A stretch of 64,000 nucleotides of DNA from assembly GCA_934045905.1 (NCBI GenBank), contig OW203762.1, positions 14,044,345-14,108,344 on the forward strand, written 5' to 3'. A program made the translations under genes and the position numbers. Every line of letters begins with the position of its first letter. Position 1 is the stretch's first letter. Positions 55,152 to 64,000 of this stretch are shown one piece after another. The DNA comes from Leuctra nigra. Lineage: Eukaryota > Arthropoda > Insecta > Plecoptera > Leuctridae. The notes beneath the pieces were generated by a model that saw only the letters and a list, made by a program, of their open reading frames with translations, was not told where the DNA came from and did no database searches.

Positions 55152-57320
55152 TTGTTGATTTTAGGCTACATGGCTCCTGTGAAGGAAAGGGTAGCCAAGT
55201 TTCGTGAAAAATTGAAAAATGATAAACCTCTTTATGAAACTTATTTGCTTAAAGAGCGCGAACGTGACAAGCAACGGAGAAGTGAAGGGAAGTTGAGAAT
55301 GTCAGGGAACTCTGTAGTTGCTCAGAACTTACTAAAAATTAAGAGAGAAAAGAAGAGAATCGAGATGCAAAAGTGGCGACAAGCCCAAAGGAACAAGCCG
55401 CCAACTACTGCTCCTGTGCCAGATATATTCGTAACTCCTTCTTACAAATGCCCTCAAACTCTCGGCAAAGCAAAAAGTCGAGTGAGAAAGGCTCTGCCGA
55501 TGAGTCCGAGAAAGAGACTGCAGGTCACTACGGAAATCTTAATTGAAGAAATGCCTTCTGCTGCTGCGATTCTTTTTAAGAAGGCTCGTGTAGCTCGCAT
55601 CAGTAGACAGATTGACGAGACCACTCGACACAAAGTCGAGGAATTCTACGAGTTGGACTCGATTAGCAGGCAAGAGCCAGGAAAGCGTGACGTTGTTTCT
55701 GTGAAGGACGCTGTTTCACATAAACGAAACTTGATTCAAAAAAGAATTATGCTTATTACTGTTCGCGAGGCATTTGCTCTCTTCACGGCAGAAAATTCAA
55801 ATGTTCCAATTAAATTGTCAAAATTTTTCGAATTCCGACCGAAGCATGTTCTGCCCATGTCTAACAACATGCCTCACAATGTTTGCGTCTGCAAACACCA
55901 TGCAAACATGGAGTTCCTCATCCAATCAATTCATGACGTTGTCCCGGCATTTCCAACCACGGGCAGGGAGTTGGTTGAAGCATTGGTCTGCAACGCGGAT
56001 TCAGAAGAATGCATGACGTCGATTTGTGAAAATTGCCATGACAATGGACACTGCATACGAAGTATGGTAGGTGATATATCAAATATGACTCGGACTGGGA
56101 AATGGAAGATGTGGTCTGACGTTGATGGGCGGCCGCAAGTAATAACAAAAAGTGGTACAATCGCACAGGCTCTGGACGACTTGCAAAAGAAAATCGGATC
56201 TTACAAGATGCATGTCTTCATTAAGAGGAGACAATCGGCCAGCTTTGAACATCAGAAAGCAAGCATGGGGCCAGAAGAAGGCATTTTACAAATGGACTTC
56301 GCAGAGAACTTTGCGACAGTATTCCAAGATGAAATCCAGTCCGCGCATTGGAGCCATGGCCAGGTGACGATATTTACTGCCGTTGCCTGGCTAGGTGGCA
56401 CTAAACGCTGCTTTGGGATCATCAGCGATGATTTACTTCATGGAAAGTTGTCTGTATACGTGTTCATGAAAAAAATTGTTCAGGAGCTTAAAGCCGAGTT
56501 CCCGCTTATTCAAAAGTTAAAAGTCTTTACCGATGGGTGCGCGGCACAATTTAAAAACAAATATACGCTCTCAAACATAGTGTACATGAAGGAAGACTTT
56601 GGTGTGACAGTGGAGTGGAGCTTCTTTGCCTCCTCCCATGGGAAGGGGGCTGTTGACGGTGTTGGAGGATTGCTGAAACGCCTCGTGTGGCTGAAAGTGA
56701 AAGCCAGACAGGCAGTTGTCAACACTGCCGAGGAATTCGCCGCTGTTGCACAGAGTGTGGTGACTAATGTGCACATTTTGTTTGTTACTGCAATAGAAGT
56801 TGCTGCATACAGTGACATTTTAGAATGCAGATGGGAAAATGTGAATGCCATTCCCAGGCTACAGTCGATGCATCACATGACTGTCGGAGAGACACCTGGA
56901 ACCATTCTCGTTGGGTTAACGAACGAGTCTGTAATGAGGACAGTACTCGTCCATCCCCAAGTTGGCATAAGTGATTCTGATGAAGAGTCTCCTTGTACCA
57001 GCCCAAATGCTTCCATTGTCACAAACCAAAATGATTCAGCGATTCAGTCAGTTTCAGTAATTGAAGTTGGGTCATTTGTACAAGTCAGTTTGCCAGTGGC
57101 AGGCAAGTCACGTGTGGCCCGGCAATATTTTGCAGAAGTTATGGACATGGACATTGACAACGATTCCATTGTACTAAACTATATGACTGCTAGTGGGAAA
57201 AACTACTGGGTTTGGCCTGAAACAAGGGAAGAATCATGTGAAAAGATCTCTTCTATTGGTTTACGTTACGTCAAACCTCCTCAAGTCGTCAATAACAGGG
57301 GACAATTCCAGTTTATATAA
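55152..57320 (+). CDS. DDE-like transposase-type protein
   Basis: A 722-aa open frame, or about 716 aa from the likelier initiator M7 (MAPVKERVAKF at 55,170). Residues 7-120 are strongly basic and K/R/E-rich, probably helical and DNA-binding. A Cys/His cluster follows: C245-x-C247-x-H249/H250, then C280, C287, C292, C295 and C301 (EECMTSICENCHDNGHC), likely zinc-binding. The core has three spaced acidic sites in RNase-H-like context: D382 in QMDFAENF, D461 in FTDGCAAQFKN and D502 in SHGKGAVDGVGG. Similar proteins with the pattern D-F-x-E-N ... D-G ... S-H-G-K-G are known to me as uncharacterised proteins in cnidarians and insects. It is intact, so it may be recently active or domesticated. 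An AATAAA lies at 57,737. Confidence 0.8.
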   Translation: MLILGYMAPVKERVAKFREKLKNDKPLYETYLLKERERDKQRRSEGKLRMSGNSVVAQNLLKIKREKKRIEMQKWRQAQRNKPPTTAPVPDIFVTPSYKCPQTLGKAKSRVRKALPMSPRKRLQVTTEILIEEMPSAAAILFKKARVARISRQIDETTRHKVEEFYELDSISRQEPGKRDVVSVKDAVSHKRNLIQKRIMLITVREAFALFTAENSNVPIKLSKFFEFRPKHVLPMSNNMPHNVCVCKHHANMEFLIQSIHDVVPAFPTTGRELVEALVCNADSEECMTSICENCHDNGHCIRSMVGDISNMTRTGKWKMWSDVDGRPQVITKSGTIAQALDDLQKKIGSYKMHVFIKRRQSASFEHQKASMGPEEGILQMDFAENFATVFQDEIQSAHWSHGQVTIFTAVAWLGGTKRCFGIISDDLLHGKLSVYVFMKKIVQELKAEFPLIQKLKVFTDGCAAQFKNKYTLSNIVYMKEDFGVTVEWSFFASSHGKGAVDGVGGLLKRLVWLKVKARQAVVNTAEEFAAVAQSVVTNVHILFVTAIEVAAYSDILECRWENVNAIPRLQSMHHMTVGETPGTILVGLTNESVMRTVLVHPQVGISDSDEESPCTSPNASIVTNQNDSAIQSVSVIEVGSFVQVSLPVAGKSRVARQYFAEVMDMDIDNDSIVLNYMTASGKNYWVWPETREESCEKISSIGLRYVKPPQVVNNRGQFQFI

Positions 57321-57852
57321 TTATGTTTAAATATTATTTAGTATTATGTCATATAGTACTATACAAATGAAAATAATCAATAATTCCTATTCCACACTTG
57401 AAATAGTCCTAGAATTACATTTAAGGTTGTACTAGTAGTGCCCGTAACGACCTGTAGAACCCGTAACAACAAGTTTAAAAATTCACAGTTTTCATTTTAT
57501 CATAGATGTATTTGTTTTGAAGTTTTTATATGAATAATACAGTAGTGTAGTATAATAAAAAAAATAGTAACTTCCAATAAATGCTGTAGATTCACAGACT
57601 TCAGATGTTTAGTTTGTTCCCAAGGAAATGCATGTCACAGGCATGTAGGACCCGTAACAGCACATTATTATTTTTTATTAGTGTAAAAAGAATGAACATT
57701 ACTGTAATTTATTTTTTTCTATAAGCAATGAGCTGTAATAAATAAAGAATAAAAGTTTCTTGCATCAATAATGCTTACTTTAATGTTATTTTAGTGTTTA
57801 AAACTGCAAAACTGAGTGCAATGTGTAACACCCGTAACATGGAATGGCTGAT

Positions 57853-58914
57853 ATCTAAAATCCTTGATAAAGTTAAATAATTAAAAATAATGAAAATATT
57901 TACCACTCTGCTCGGTTCGGTTCTTAATGTTTCGGCTCGGTTTGACGATACAGCTTGGTTCGCTCGCAGGACGAATACGCGCTTTGTTTCTGGAGTTCAA
58001 TATCTTAATAGCCTATTTTCTTCCAGAGTAGATTCACCTTTAACAAGTAACATTATTAAAACTGCAGTAGGTACCTTGGTAGGTATGTGGGATGGTTATT
58101 GGTTAATGTAGAGGTGAAAATATTCCCAAAATAGGCGGAGGTACGTACTAGGTACCTACAGGTAGGGTTTCCTACTGACTACTACCACTGATATGTATAG
58201 ACTACCACGCCAAGCAAACTGTTTACCTACTTTATTTATTTTATAAATACCTAAACTACCTAGTTGGAAATTTTACTTTGCATAAATTGCTACATTTCAA
58301 AAATTTACATGTGAGGTTAATGTTTACTGAACATTGGTCACACTACCTATTGGTTTATTAGTATCCCCAGCATACAAAACTAAAGTATCAACGATTAATG
58401 CCTGGATACTTATGTAGGTAGTTGTGATGAAGACTCACCTTTAATGGGTTGTATGGCTCTGTGATGAAAATCCAAGCAAAAGAGGCACAACAAAACTGTA
58501 ATTATTTCACGATTTGTGTCACATTAAATGGTTTGAACTGAGACAAACTATTCAGCAGTGAACACTGCATTCACGGACACAGATAATAATTGAAATCACA
58601 TTCAAAATCACTCAAAAGGACGTAAACTACACACTCATGACACTCTGTAAAATATCAACAAACGTCAAACGCCGCGTTTGAAATGAAGAAGGGAGAATGG
58701 AAACAAGTTGATTCACGAAGATGGCCGACTGCCGAGTTCATAAAAGAAACTTTACTAATAACGTTTAAAATGGTATGAATACTTTGCTTTGGAATTGTAA
58801 ACATATTTATTCTTAAATCAATATATCCATGTGAAATGTAGATGTAATTATTATAGAAATGAAGTTATAAATATGAAAAAAATAAGTCATTAGAGCAGCT
58901 CAAATTCAAACAGT
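57853..58914. other. Region right of the transposon
   Basis: AT-rich to 58,440, then a CpG-containing block (58,640-58,740). On the minus strand a gtgagt donor at 58,433-58,438 follows about 200 bp without long ORF, like a 5'UTR exon. On the plus strand ATGAAGAAGGGAGAATGG (58,683) opens 30 codons ending at AAAATG|GTATGA. Both could be parts of divergent genes; neither is identifiable. Confidence 0.25.
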
Positions 58915-59117
58915 CGTAGCGCCCGCGCGGGCCGTCCCTAGCCATTCCCGGGCGGGACCAAGACGGGACGTTCCTAGAAATTTTACAGCCAGATAAAACG
59001 GATCGGTTGGGCTCCGTTGGGCAGGCCCAGGGCATGCCCTAGTAGTTCCCGCCCGGGACGTCCCACTTGGGCGCTAGATGGGCAGAAGCCCGGGCCGCCC
59101 AGTGTTTGTAGGGTACT
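58915..59117. repeat. GC-rich dispersed element, copy 2
   Basis: Shares ggcccgcgcgggcgct-like and cccgggcgg words with copy 1 and ends cccagtgtttgtagggta, the reverse complement of the copy 1 terminus. Confidence 0.6.
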
Positions 59118-61339
59118 TCTTTTTAACACTCCTCCCCTCCTCCCGCGACCACCTCCCCCAATCAGCAACACCGGCGCAGGCTAGACGGACGATGAGATTG
59201 CAAAGGTGAGAATAGTGGCGATTTATTTAGAAGAAAAAAATTGCGATTTTAAAGAAATCATCCATATCAAAATCGAGAAACACTGTAGAAAAGTTCAGGC
59301 AATCTTGTTTCGCTGGCGCCAATTTATATCAGGAATGTTATAAGGAATGACACCAAACGCCTTACAAAAAAAAAAAATCACGGTTGCAGACATTACCATA
59401 CGTTATTTTGGAATGATCTTGTTGCCGTCATTATTCACGAAACAGAAGTCAGTGACAGAAGCAGATCTCTTTCAGTTCATCTTGTAATCACAGACTTTGG
59501 TCCAGGTTGGATGCTGGTCTCATTATCTCGACTCCGCACAATCATGGAAGCTGTGTATCTCGATCAGATCAGGGAATGTGCGCACACACTCACATGGTAA
59601 GAGAGAGAGGGCAACACGTGAAGGGTAAAGCCAGCTCGAAACAGACTGTCATTGCGACTCGACAAGGAGGAGGTAAGTTATTGTCGCGGTTTGTTCGAAC
59701 AGGTTCGCTAGGTTTGTGTGCACCACACGGTGTCACATAGCACAAACAACTACCCAAAACTAACGAGCCACTAGAAGGTGAAACAAATCATGCGGCAGCG
59801 GCGGATGCCGAAGTAACAATCACAACTTGCAGCATGTCTAGGATTACGCAAATTGGTAAAACTGGAACCTTTTTACAAACAAGATTTACAGCCGATTTCT
59901 TGACTGATGAATAAATCTTTTTCGTTTTCTATCAGTGTTTGGTACACGGTGATGCAGATTGAAAGACAATGGACCAATTAAATGAGTGGCTCTCTGACAA
60001 AGAAGACGGCGGCACTGAAGACCAAGTGAAGACCGAGTGAAGACCGAGTACTGAAGCCATTATCCCACGGTCTTCACTCACTTTACATACTATTACAGTA
60101 TGTTAAATGATTTCATTATTCCGTTACAGACCATTAACATTTTTCACAATTATTCCATACTTTGAGATGTAATTACAGTATAATTACAGGAATTCAGATA
60201 ATAATAATTATTCTTTATGAATGTGATTAGGTAGGTACATTAAATATAGCATTTGTTATACAACCTCGATGTTGCTCGTCAACATTGTGGCAATTGTTTG
60301 CCCTGAAGCATAAAGTATAATTTTACCGAATGGAGAATTGTTTATCATATAATGAAGAGAAAATAGTTTGAAAATAATTAACTAGATATAATTAAATGTA
60401 CCACAAAGATAAACAACCCTTTCAACAAAGAGCGGGTGCAAAAAACTATTGGTTCCCATGATTACATACGTAATATAATAATTAAAATAACATTTACCAA
60501 ACTAACCACGCTTACTTTTTCAATTCGAAGAGAGATACCATCATTTTTTGTTTCTTCATAATGTTTAAAAATGTATCCAGCAGACTATAATCTTCTATAA
60601 AATCATCTCCAGAAGTTATGGGAAGCCGTGAGAAGAAGCTCCGAATTGTTCATTGTTAGAAAACGCTTCCAATTTGATACACGCACGGGTTTTAGTCCCA
60701 TCTCGCGGAGCAGGGGGTGGAGGGGGGGGCAGACTGACCTATTTGAGTAATAGTTGTGCCGAAACCACGGCCGGCGGCCCGATTGTGAGCCTAAACTCTG
60801 TCAATTTAAACCTACGGCTCCATCATTTATCTTCGTTATGACAATCGACTCGCTATCGACTCTCGAGCGTCTGTGAAAGGCAAAGAATCCAGATCGAGCT
60901 CAAGAGTATGTGATAAATCACGAATGTATTAACAATGCTCGACTAGTATTTCGTAACAGTCAATCAACGTTGTAAAACGCTTTGTTATTCTCTGAGTTTG
61001 ATCTCGAAGTCCTGGCTTCACTCACTCAAAACATTACGGCTTTTAAGAACTTTTCTCGGTTTCTAGACCGCTTCAATATAGTTCCAATGATGGCAGAAAT
61101 TGCCAATTATTTATATTTATGGTAGGTTACAAATCATATCTGAAACCATCTACATCGTAAATCTTGTATGAAGTTTTCATAAAATTGCAAATTAAATGTT
61201 CAGCTTGCATAAAGAGTCAGTGCTTTATGACAATACTTTATATTTTGACGGGACTCGCTCAGCTTCTAAAGAGTACCCAACAATATAACTCAATGTAATT
61301 TTATATCTCAAAATCAACTCAATTCATAGTATATCAGTA
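59118..61339. other. Intergenic, no gene recognised
   Basis: AT-rich with short GC-richer patches. A 23-codon frame from ATG 59,970 (MDQLNEWLSDKEDGGTEDQV) is preceded by an acceptor-like gatgcag but is too short to name. Confidence 0.4.
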
Positions 61340-62662
61340 CCCCATAAAAAACACTCCGTGTAAAAATACCAGCCAAGTCTCTTTAATTAAAAAAAAATAG
61401 AAGAAATCTAAAAATTCAGCACTGAAAAGTAGTGATATCAAAAAATTGGCCAAGTCAAAACTTTTCAAAAAATACTTGGCGCATCGTGCATATAAATAGT
61501 ATAGAAGTAGGCAGGAAATGAAATGTACTCATCTACACATGTCCTAAAAAAAACGATGCGCCAAGTATTTTTTGAAAAGTTTTGACTTGGCCAATTTTTT
61601 GATATCACTACTTTTCAGTGCTGAATTTTTAGATTTCTTCTATTTTTTTTTAATTAAAGAGACTTGGCTGGTATTTTTACACGGAGTGTTTTTTATGGGG
61701 ATATCACTCCTTTTTTCAGTTTATTATTACAACTTGTAACATATTGTGGCACCAAAGATTATAATTCTTTTAAAAAATAAGATTTTGTGATTTAGTTGCT
61801 AAGAAAAGTTGTGCTTGTTACTGTGTTAATGCTATAAATAATATGTTACAAAGTATAGCAAAAGTTTCGTTCCAATCGGTCCAGCCGTTCTCGAGTTACG
61901 GCATCACTTCCGGTTTTCAAAATGGCGGTTGACATCACTGCCACCTAAAATTTGTATCTATAAATGTTATGTAACATTATAAGCCTTCTGAATATGTAGT
62001 TATTGATATAAGAGATGATTTTAGTCAGATTTGTCATTTTTATGACGTCATTTCCGGTTTAGGTTATAGAACATTTCTTCTTTCACTATTGGTATTCCTT
62101 ATAGATGACCTTCTAAATCGAATGGCGCTAATTTCGTTCTAATCGGTCCAGCCGTTTTTGATATATGACGTCACTTCCGGTTTAAAAATGGCGGCACAAA
62201 AAATTTATAAGAACAAAGGTATCATCAGACGCCAAAAGTGCACATGTGGTAAAATTTTCATATCGATCGGTTCAGCCGTTTAGGCTGTGGCGGTGATAGC
62301 AACGTTTCCTGATATCTGAATCTGAATCTGAATCTGAATCATCATCATCATCATCATCATCATCAGATAGCTTTTAAAAGGGGTGTAATTGCACTGTTTT
62401 CACGGCCCTTTAGCACCCAAACGGCATAACGTATTGTTCCCAAATTTGGTATATGTTGTCAGGTGGGCCATGGATCGAAATTAAGTTATTTCGCAACAAT
62501 GTGAGATTTCCCAATTTTGAGATCCAGTAGGCCGAAAATGCTATGTTGTTGCTTACAGTAAAAGTGTTTGGTCTGCTCCTCAGTTTATTAGGCATTTACG
62601 GTATGTTGAGTGAGTGTGAGTGTATAGTACGACTTGGCTGGGTGGAACGACCGCTCCACTAG
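61340..62662 (+). mobile_element. Composite hairpin / stem-loop element, copy B
   Basis: Left hairpin arms 61,340-61,488 and 61,552-61,700 (149 bp, essentially perfect) have ends CCCCATAAAAAACACTCCGT. Sequence matching copy A follows, including atcggtccagccgtt, atatgacgtcacttccggtt and aaatggcggc, an added (gaatct)/(atc) microsatellite at 62,319-62,364, and the terminal stem-loop gtggaacga-ccgctccac with CTAG (62,642-62,662). Shorter than copy A because the 118-bp array and SINE are absent. Confidence 0.6.
62319..62364. repeat. (TCTGAA) and (ATC) microsatellites
   Basis: Four tctgaa units run directly into about eight atc units. They are inside composite element copy B and missing from copy A at the matching place. 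Confidence 0.85.
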
Positions 62663-63060
62663 ATACGAAAGTGTTATTTTTAAGATAACTCAACAAATTT
62701 CTCCCCAGAATGCAACGCGCACCAAACGTCAGGTAAAAATGTCAACGAAAAAAGATTAATATCCTTTTTCGTTGAAATCAGAGAAAATTCTCCGATTTCT
62801 TTGATTTTTCTTTGATTTGAGATTTTTTTTCTATTTTCAAAATACTATAGCTTCACTTCACTTCAACCAACATGGCGGCAGTGTTTTGACACTAACATCT
62901 GACAGTCTTTAGTCTTTACCCATTGCAATGTAACTACTACATAATCAGGATGATGATACTCCACGAAACATTTTTGTACAATATGACTTTTCTACCTTCG
63001 ATTCATCTAGGCGTATAAAATAAATCCCAAAGTGCATCGAGCTCCCATCTACCAACTATA
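62663..63060. other. Intergenic, no gene recognised
   Basis: AT-rich; a small inverted repeat around cgtcaacgaaaaaggat / atcctttttcgttgaaa-like words (62,733-62,776). Nothing else seen. Confidence 0.35.
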
Positions 63061-63273
63061 TTCCGTTCCAATGACGACTTGTGTCTGATAGATAGATATT
63101 ATAGTAGGCGAGGCTCATACTGGGCACTGGTCAGTGGTCAGCTTCACAGTGCGCAGTCTCCACACTGTGTGGTGGGCGGACAACCCCCCCGGGGCGCATG
63201 GTCAGTTCCCACGGTCCAGCTTCCCTCGCCCGCCGCCAACGCCCTGAGCAGCGCTCGTGTCACGCACGACAAG

Positions 63274-63296
63274 ATGGCGGACGTGCCAGACGCGAG
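63274..63296 (+). CDS. Possible first coding exon of an unidentified gene
   Basis: In a GC-rich block (63,170-63,330) aagATGGCGGAC gives MADVPDA and ends CGCGAG|GTGACA, a plausible donor in phase 2. The aagatggcgg context is both a good start context and a YY1-like site common near insect and vertebrate starts. No downstream exon is recognisable in the remaining 700 bp, so the gene would continue beyond the window. Confidence 0.25.
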
Positions 63297-64000
63297 GTGA
63301 CATCGACAAGGCGGTGGCACGTGTCAACTGTCAGAATTACCACGTCGAGAAACATTACAAGGCGGTGGATCAATTGTTGATGCGAATTTTTTAGAAATGA
63401 GTTTGAAATAGTTCCAAGCTGAGTTGATGACCCTCAAAATTTGACTGTTCACAAACACTATATGGAACCCGTGAGGGAGGAGGGGGGCAACATTTCTGTG
63501 CCAATGAATATCATAAAAAGGAAAAATAATGAAAGATCAACCGATAATAAACTTATTTTCATGTTATTTTATATGTTTTATTTCAAATTACATAATTTCG
63601 TATATTTTTAAAACTGCAATCTGATTGGTCCAGATTTGGCGTCCAATAAGAATTTAGCAAATTTGGCATTTTTTGCGACTTCATCCAAATTGTATAAAAA
63701 GTAAAAACTATAAGATAGTCTAATTATTTGTGATTTTCTACACATAATTCGTAATATTTAACAATGTAGGCCAGATTATCATGAAAATATACACAAATTA
63801 CGAAAACGAGACTGACCCATGAAATTTGACGTTACTCCACTACCACAATAGCATTTGATCAAATCGAAACAAAAATAGAGCAAGAAAACATAAGAAAGTA
63901 ATAATTACGCCGACTCAAAAGCTGAAGCTAAAGATGCAAATCAAGATCTACATTTGAGCATCCTCGACATACGTATTCACAAAATGCCTCCGAAGAGATT

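Larger units (their letters stand above)
53942..57851 (+). mobile_element. Apparently complete DNA transposon with GTTACGGG arrays
   Basis: The left end TCAGCCATTCCGTGTTACGG and the right end, read in reverse, TCAGCCATTCCATGTTACGG agree over 24 bp with one mismatch. Between them lie an intact transposase-like gene and copies of the core GTTACGGG or its complement at about 53,955, 54,893, 55,047, 55,068, 57,441, 57,461, 57,650 and 57,831. A further internal copy of ATCAGCCATTCCATGTAAC occurs at 54,526. No convincing target duplication was found, except a possible ATAT if the inner copy is the true end. Superfamily unassigned. Confidence 0.75.

Noticed and set aside
57890..58111. 73-codon plus-strand frame beyond the transposon right end
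   Set aside because: No similarity or splice support; it begins just outside the element and looks like chance.

Overview
The window is eukaryotic nuclear DNA, almost certainly from an arthropod and probably an insect. The genes have GT-AG introns, one is the insect lowfat/LIX1 family, the base composition is AT-rich, and the sequence is crowded with tRNA-derived SINEs, foldback elements (MITEs) and minisatellites. Frequent taggtacctac-type strings recall lepidopteran and hemipteran genomes, but the species cannot be named from this window.

Left part (1-13,000): an 8-bp-TSD hAT-like non-autonomous element (897-2120) and a dispersed repeat precede three compact housekeeping genes. The first is an ANKRD49-like ankyrin protein (+, 3861-7600, four exons, one GC-AG intron). 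The second is the intronless WD40 scaffold WDR83/MORG1 (-, 7613-8527). The third is mitochondrial ClpP protease (+, 8802-12948, five exons, catalytic triad intact). ANKRD49 and WDR83 are tail to tail with 12 bp between stop codons. WDR83 and ClpP are head to head with 274 bp between start codons, so they probably share a promoter.

Middle part (18,129-50,205): the minus-strand gene for a LIX1/Lowfat homologue, five coding exons whose phases all join (268 aa), stretched over 32 kb by introns of up to about 16 kb. The introns hold five minisatellites (67, 28, mixed, 34 and 39 bp units), SINEs, foldback elements, a 5S-derived fragment, a perfect 55-bp-arm hairpin with a hammerhead-like core, and a 2.9-kb composite repeat. 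The 67-bp minisatellite is an amplification of the splice acceptor and first codons of lowfat exon 4 itself.

Right part (50,200-64,000): mostly non-coding and repetitive, with one large intact gene. This 718-722 aa DDE-like transposase-type protein (54,721/55,152-57,320) is framed by near-identical terminal inverted repeats at 53,942 and 57,851 and by eight copies of a GTTACGGG core motif. It looks like a complete autonomous DNA transposon of a superfamily I cannot name. A second copy of the composite repeat lies at 61,340-62,662, and a possible first coding exon of another gene lies at 63,274.

The clearest candidates for something undescribed are the transposon with its GTTACGGG arrays, the exon-derived splice-acceptor minisatellite inside lowfat, and the composite hairpin/tandem/3'-stem-loop element carrying CRE, ETS and YY1-like motifs.
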